DNA from: Liquidambar formosana
Lineage: Eukaryota > Streptophyta > Magnoliopsida > Saxifragales > Altingiaceae
Length of the DNA stretch: 64,000 nt
Direction of reading: 5' to 3'
NCBI GenBank assembly: GCA_039720395.1
Contig: CM077833.1
Span: 18,103,133-18,167,132 of the forward strand
The notes below the pieces were generated by a model that saw only the letters and a program-made list of their open reading frames with translations, was not told the DNA's origin and did not search any database. Numbering within the stretch: position 1 is the stretch's first letter; every line of letters starts with the position of its first letter. Shown piece by piece: positions 60,024 to 64,000 of the stretch. Made by a program: the position numbers and the translations under genes.

Positions 60024-60417
60024 GGGAACGGCTATTGCAATCCCCCATTCTTATCACTCCACCCCTCATCCTTTAAGTTTTTAAGATTTTATGCAAAATT
60101 TAAAAGGTTTTTATGAAAATCGGTCGTGATGTCAACTAGAAAACATCATTTTGAACAATTTTATAGAAAAAAGTTTTTCCTAAATCTATCGTTTAAATAT
60201 ACTTTTTAGCCATTTATAGCCTTTATTTCATTTTTTGCCAAAAAGTCTACCTAAACGATAGATTTTGGAAAAACTTTCTTCTGCAAAGTTGTTCAAAATG
60301 ATGTTTTCTAGTGGACCAAGCGAACAGTTTTTGCAAAAACCTTTTATATTTTTCATGAAATCTTAAAAACCAAAAAAAAGTGGGCTTATAAGAATGGGGG
60401 TTGCAATAGCCGTTCCC
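60024..60417. mobile_element. Foldback transposon with target duplication
   Basis: GGGAACGGCTATTGCAA and TTGCAATAGCCGTTCCC are perfect inverted ends, followed by TCCCCCATTCTTAT against ATAAGAATGGGGG. CTTCTATA stands on both sides (60015-60022 and 60418-60425), an 8-bp direct repeat that could be 9 with one mismatch. The body is a near-complete hairpin with AAATCTATCGTTTAAATA against CTAAACGATAGATTTTGG. Size and site fit a hAT- or Mutator-type MITE. Confidence 0.88.
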
Positions 60418-60425
60418 CTTCTATA

Positions 60426-61445
60426 AACGCCTTTATGCAACTATGAAGACCTTGGGCCAGGGCATTGCAAGACCTTTCCAACCATATGTTTCAGTGTTAA
60501 TTCTGAAATCCCTGTATCAAAGGGATCAGGGATGAGGTCCGACTATTAGCACCTCCCAATATTATTTGCACCCCAACTTATTATAGGGATGCCCCTTTCG
60601 TTTTTGTCTTTTTTTGTTTTTTGTTTTTCCCTTTTTAATGAAGGACTTATTTAATTATTTTAGGGATGCCCTTGAGTAGTGGTGAGAGAGTGGGGGGCCA
60701 TTCAGAAAGCCCAGAGTTCTTCAACTACACGATCCAGCCGAAGGCCCAAACTTGAAGGGCTCTAGGATCGATTTTTAGGCAATCTCTTACGGTGTAAAAG
60801 GTGGTTTCTTTCATCTACCCAAAAAATGATGGGCGGTTTCTTTTGCACCACAAAATAAAAATAAAAATAAAAAAATAAAAAAAAAAGAGGTGGGGGTGGT
60901 TTCTTCATAAGCCAAGTGGAGCTATCATCCTAGGGAAAAATGAATAAAATAAAATTCATATTAAATAGCTGGGATCATCTTAAACTTACAAATCCATTTC
61001 CAAGGATTTCAATTAGTTTCATTTCTCAGCTGGAAGACTTCGAATGGGTACGTCTCGGTTGCTATCTGAAGTGCACACAAATTTGTCTACCAAAGCTCTA
61101 GGAAGAGTGCTAGTTTAGGAACGAAATTATATGATGCTCGAAAGAAAGTAGGATGGAGATCTTTTGCCCCAATCACATCCCCTTCCATGTCCCCCATATA
61201 ATTGTGTCTCATTATCATCAAAATATTATTTGAATTAATCAAACAGGAGGTTTTACTAACCAATGACATGATATTCTAATAACTTTTGTCTCACTTGTTA
61301 AGTAAGTAATCTCAAATTCAAGTTCATAAAAAAACATTGATACTCAATTGTTGATAGTAAAAAGAGTTTAGAGGTTGGGGTAAGATTAATTTCTATGAAT
61401 TGTCCCAAAAAACAGAAAAAACGAAAAAACAATGACCTCTATTAA
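60426..61445. other. Intergenic spacer
   Basis: No gene is supported. An A/T-rich simple stretch lies at 60855-60887. Confidence 0.4.
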
Positions 61446-61657
61446 AGCCACATTTGTTTAGTTGAAATGGAATCGACAGAATTGAATCACATTTTAATTC
61501 GTTCCAAATAACGCGTTTGGATAAGTAATTTAAATGGGAATAGAATCAAATAAGAAGTTTCAATAATCATTTCTAATATCTTTCCATTTTAAATTATTTC
61601 AAGTATGGAATCAAATTTAATTTTCATCTATTTTATTTCAGCTAAACAAACATGACT
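61446..61657. mobile_element. Tourist-like MITE, copy 3 (decayed)
   Basis: AGCCACATTTGTTTAGTTG and CAGCTAAACAAACATGACT are inverted ends, flanked by TAA (61443-61445 and 61658-61660). 212 bp, the same length as copy 1, with more substitutions. Confidence 0.75.
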
Positions 61658-62125
61658 TAAATCTATTATATCCTAGAAAATCTACACCATTGAATCATTT
61701 TTGCCATTTGATTAATTTAACTTTAATCAAGTTATTTGAATAGTTGTAAAAATTTTGATACTTATTTCTATAAAAAAATTGTAACTAAAAACAACTAAAA
61801 ACAATGAAATTTTTATGATGCTGACACGTTCAAATTATGCATAGGGGCATGAAAGGGAGCGCAGAGAAGGGAGGGGGCAGAGGATCTCCGTTCCCCCAAA
61901 AAAAAACCGACGCGGAGAAATTATAAGCCTCGTCAATCTCCTTTCGCCACCATCTTCCTGGAATACTCTTCCGTAAACAGTTTTCAAACGCAGGAAGTCT
62001 AGGAAATCTGGATCTTCGGAGTACTGAAACAGCAAACGTTTTCAAAAACTCTGGGTTGGCTCTCTCCCTCTCTCTCTTGTACACACACATATATTTAATG
62101 TACATGTACATATTATATGCAATTG

Positions 62126-62351
62126 TGCTTCATTTCTCCTTTTGAATCAGAAATTCATGACCTCATTGATCGCTCTCTCTAAATTTCCACCTGGGTATGC
62201 TTGATTTCCCTCCCTCTATCATCTCTCTATATACATATATATACATAATTTTTGCTTGATTTATCTGTTTGAATCGTAAATTCAAAACCCCATTTGTTTC
62301 TCCCTCTTAATTTTCATCTGGGTATGCTTTATTTTGCTCCTTTTCACATCT
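62126..62351 (+). repeat. Direct repeat in the DUF218 gene leader
   Basis: Two units of about 97 bp (62126-62222 and 62253-62351) share GTTTGAAT or TTTTGAATC, AAATTCA, and CTGGGTATGCTT followed by a T/C-rich stretch and CATC. Each unit carries a GGTATG that could serve as a splice donor. The unit between them is an AT microsatellite-like block. Confidence 0.6.
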
Positions 62352-62365
62352 TGTAAGCTGGATTC

Positions 62366-62377
62366 ATGCTATCATGA
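62366..62377 (+). promoter_or_regulatory. Three-codon uORF overlapping the start codon
   Basis: ATG CTA TCA TGA ends in a TGA that overlaps the main ATG at 62374 (ATGA). Ribosomes could read it before or instead of the main frame, so it may lower translation. The effect is inferred. Confidence 0.5.
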
Positions 62378-62965
62378 AAAATTATCCATTTGGGTCAGGT
62401 AGTCCCAAGTCCTTCCTGGCATACCCCAGAGGCGATTTTGATTTAGAATCAGGAACCATCAAAAGAGCCCGAAAGCCAAAAAGTTCACTACCTGTTCCCA
62501 TCAAAATGTTCAAATCCCTCGGAAACCGTCTGCACTACTATTACAAGCTGCACCCACTTCTTGTTTTCTTCATTTCCTTGTCATTTGGGATCACAATTCT
62601 CACAATTTTCTCTCTATATGAGAGCCGGTATCGGGTGGTGAGTAGTAATCGGAAATTTGATATGGGTTCAGACAATTATCCTTTTGCAAAGCTTCAGAAC
62701 CTTGTAATGGTTGCCGGGCATTCGGTGTATACTAGTAGTAGTTGTGAGAAGGTTGATAAGGAGGATTCTTGGTTTTTGGAGTCTTATCAGAAGCATTCGG
62801 GTCAAGCTGCTACTTTCTTGACACATATACAGGAGGGAGTTGAAATTGCAGCAAAAGATGATGGGGCTCTGCTTCTGTTTAGTGGTGGTGAGACTCGGAA
62901 AGATGCTGGTCCTCGAAGCGAAGCACAGAGCTATTGGACTGTTGCTGAATCAAAAGGATGGTTTG
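62374..62965 (+). CDS. DUF218-domain membrane protein (first exon; continues right)
   Basis: Exon 1 encodes 197 complete codons and ends at a GT donor (TTTG, then GTGAGT at 62966). A basic N-terminus with Ser/Pro is followed by one membrane span near residues 61-82 (PLLVFFISLSFGITILTIFS), a type II topology. The start of the DUF218 fold comes next: LQNLVMVAGHSVYTSSSCEK, GVEIAAKDDGALLLFSGGET and GPRSEAQSYW. DUF218 proteins (bacterial SanA/YdcF relatives) have a Rossmann-like fold with unknown substrate; plant members are poorly studied and probably sit in the secretory pathway. The rest lies beyond the window, since no second exon was found up to 64000. Confidence 0.85.
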
Positions 62966-64000
62966 GTGAGTACTTGTGCTTTTCTTTGTTGTGTGTGTGT
63001 TTATAGATTTGTATCAGAATGCTTCATATTGAATAAAAATAACTTTTGAACTTTGAACTAATGCATTGTTAACTGTTTGAAGAAAGGATTCTAGAAAGTT
63101 TCAAAAATATTTTTGGCGTTTTCATATTCATTGATTTGTTGTTTTTTTTAATTATTATTATTATTATTATTTTTTATAGTAGTGGTTAGTTATTTTATTA
63201 TGCAATTATAGATGTTCAATGATATGTAGGAAAGTTCTCTCTACCTGTGATTATGGTTTCAAATACCTGTTGACACAACACTTGTGTTTGCCAGTATGCA
63301 ATACCAGAATGGACACTAATAGAGGAGCCCGGTTTTATTTACTTAAAAAGTGTGTTGAAGAAACAAGTGTGCCGTCGAACCTGTTATAAGATTATTACTT
63401 TCTCCAATATGATTCTTTATTTATGTATTTTTTGCTTAGCGTGGGTATCCCCATCCCTTTGGGATGGGACTAATCCCAGAGGCTCATGCAGCCTCCCGTC
63501 CCACATGTGCCGGGTAATTACCAGGTCACCTGCAACATGGGGGCAGCCCCGACAAGATCATTGTGCAAGTAGGGTTTCAAACACAAGGCCTATGCTTCTT
63601 GAGGTGCTTATCTGTGCTCGGCTGGTCTCTTGAATTAATCCCTTGGGGTTACTTCCTCAACTATGTTATTCTCTATAGCAGTCCCAGATACACACAGAAA
63701 CTTAATCACATAATTGTGGGTAATTGTGTGGGTGTGCATGCATGTGTTGATTATAATGAATTAATGGAAACTGAAATATATATTCCCATCTCCCTGTTAA
63801 ATAATTGAGGGATGCCATGTCCGACATCTCATGTCCATGCCATGACAGAATGTGACACACGTCTGTCCTCACATCATAGTAAGTTCCAAGTACAGTTGCA
63901 TATAAGAATTTTTTTTTTTTTGGCAATTTGTTTCTTTTGGAGTGACCAGTGTAACAATAATGAGTTGTAGTAAAAAATGGGTGCACTATTTCTAAACTGG
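62966..64000. other. First intron of the DUF218 gene (open to the right)
   Basis: No continuing DUF218 exon was recognised. At 63436-63600 there is a GC-richer stretch with CCCATCCCTTTGGGATGGG and GTAGGGTTTCAAACACAAGG, which may be a decayed SINE-like insert. An ATT repeat lies at 63151-63170. Confidence 0.4.

Noticed and set aside
61830..62111. Minus-strand frame of 93 codons upstream of the DUF218 gene
   Set aside because: Composition shaped by CT and GT repeats; no domain.
1..64000. CRISPR arrays, tRNA or rRNA genes
   Set aside because: No regularly spaced repeats of that kind and no intact tRNA or rRNA pattern; tRNA-like boxes belong to SINEs.

Overview
The window is nuclear DNA of a flowering plant, most likely a dicot, but I cannot name the species. 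The evidence is intron-split genes of plant-only families (Dof factor, class XI LRR receptor kinase, KORRIGAN-type GH9 enzyme, half-size ABCG transporter), AT-rich spacers, an Au-type SINE, Tourist-like MITEs and L1-type LINEs of plant type. No CRISPR array, tRNA or rRNA gene, operon or bacterial signal was seen.

Layout. 792-3845 (+): 3' eight exons of an ABCG22/ABCG27-like transporter whose 5' exons lie left of the window. 3831-10122: a segment of about 2 kb present twice in direct orientation, starting at the ABCG stop codon. The left copy holds part of a complete two-exon gene for a 58-residue secreted peptide precursor (5652-6415, -). The right copy keeps only its second exon. 14704-15609 (+): single-exon Dof transcription factor (DOF1.2/DOF3.5 type). 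18187-18409 and 21005-21277 (-): broken coding fragments. 23387-26839 (+): RGI/RGFR-type LRR receptor kinase of 1087 residues. 31483-36806 (-): nine-exon plastid-targeted redoxin/thioredoxin-fold protein, with a truncated LINE and a palindromic MITE in its introns. 37784-43905: an inverted-repeat transposon split by a nearly complete LINE (38258-42897). 48065-52355 (+): six-exon glycolipid transfer protein with three or four mobile elements in its introns. 53744-56661 (-): six-exon KORRIGAN-like membrane GH9 protein. 56662-62125: repeat-rich spacer (Au SINE, three foldback elements, MITEs). 62374-end (+): first exon of a DUF218 membrane protein that continues to the right.

The order Dof, redoxin, GLTP recalls neighbouring Arabidopsis genes At1g21340-At1g21350-At1g21360, so part of this is probably an old conserved block into which the receptor kinase and many transposons were added. 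The genes do not form one pathway. The least expected items are the small secreted peptide gene and its truncated duplicate, a family of related foldback elements, the nested LINE inside an inverted-repeat element, three GC-AG introns, and a GH9 protein with a changed catalytic-site residue.
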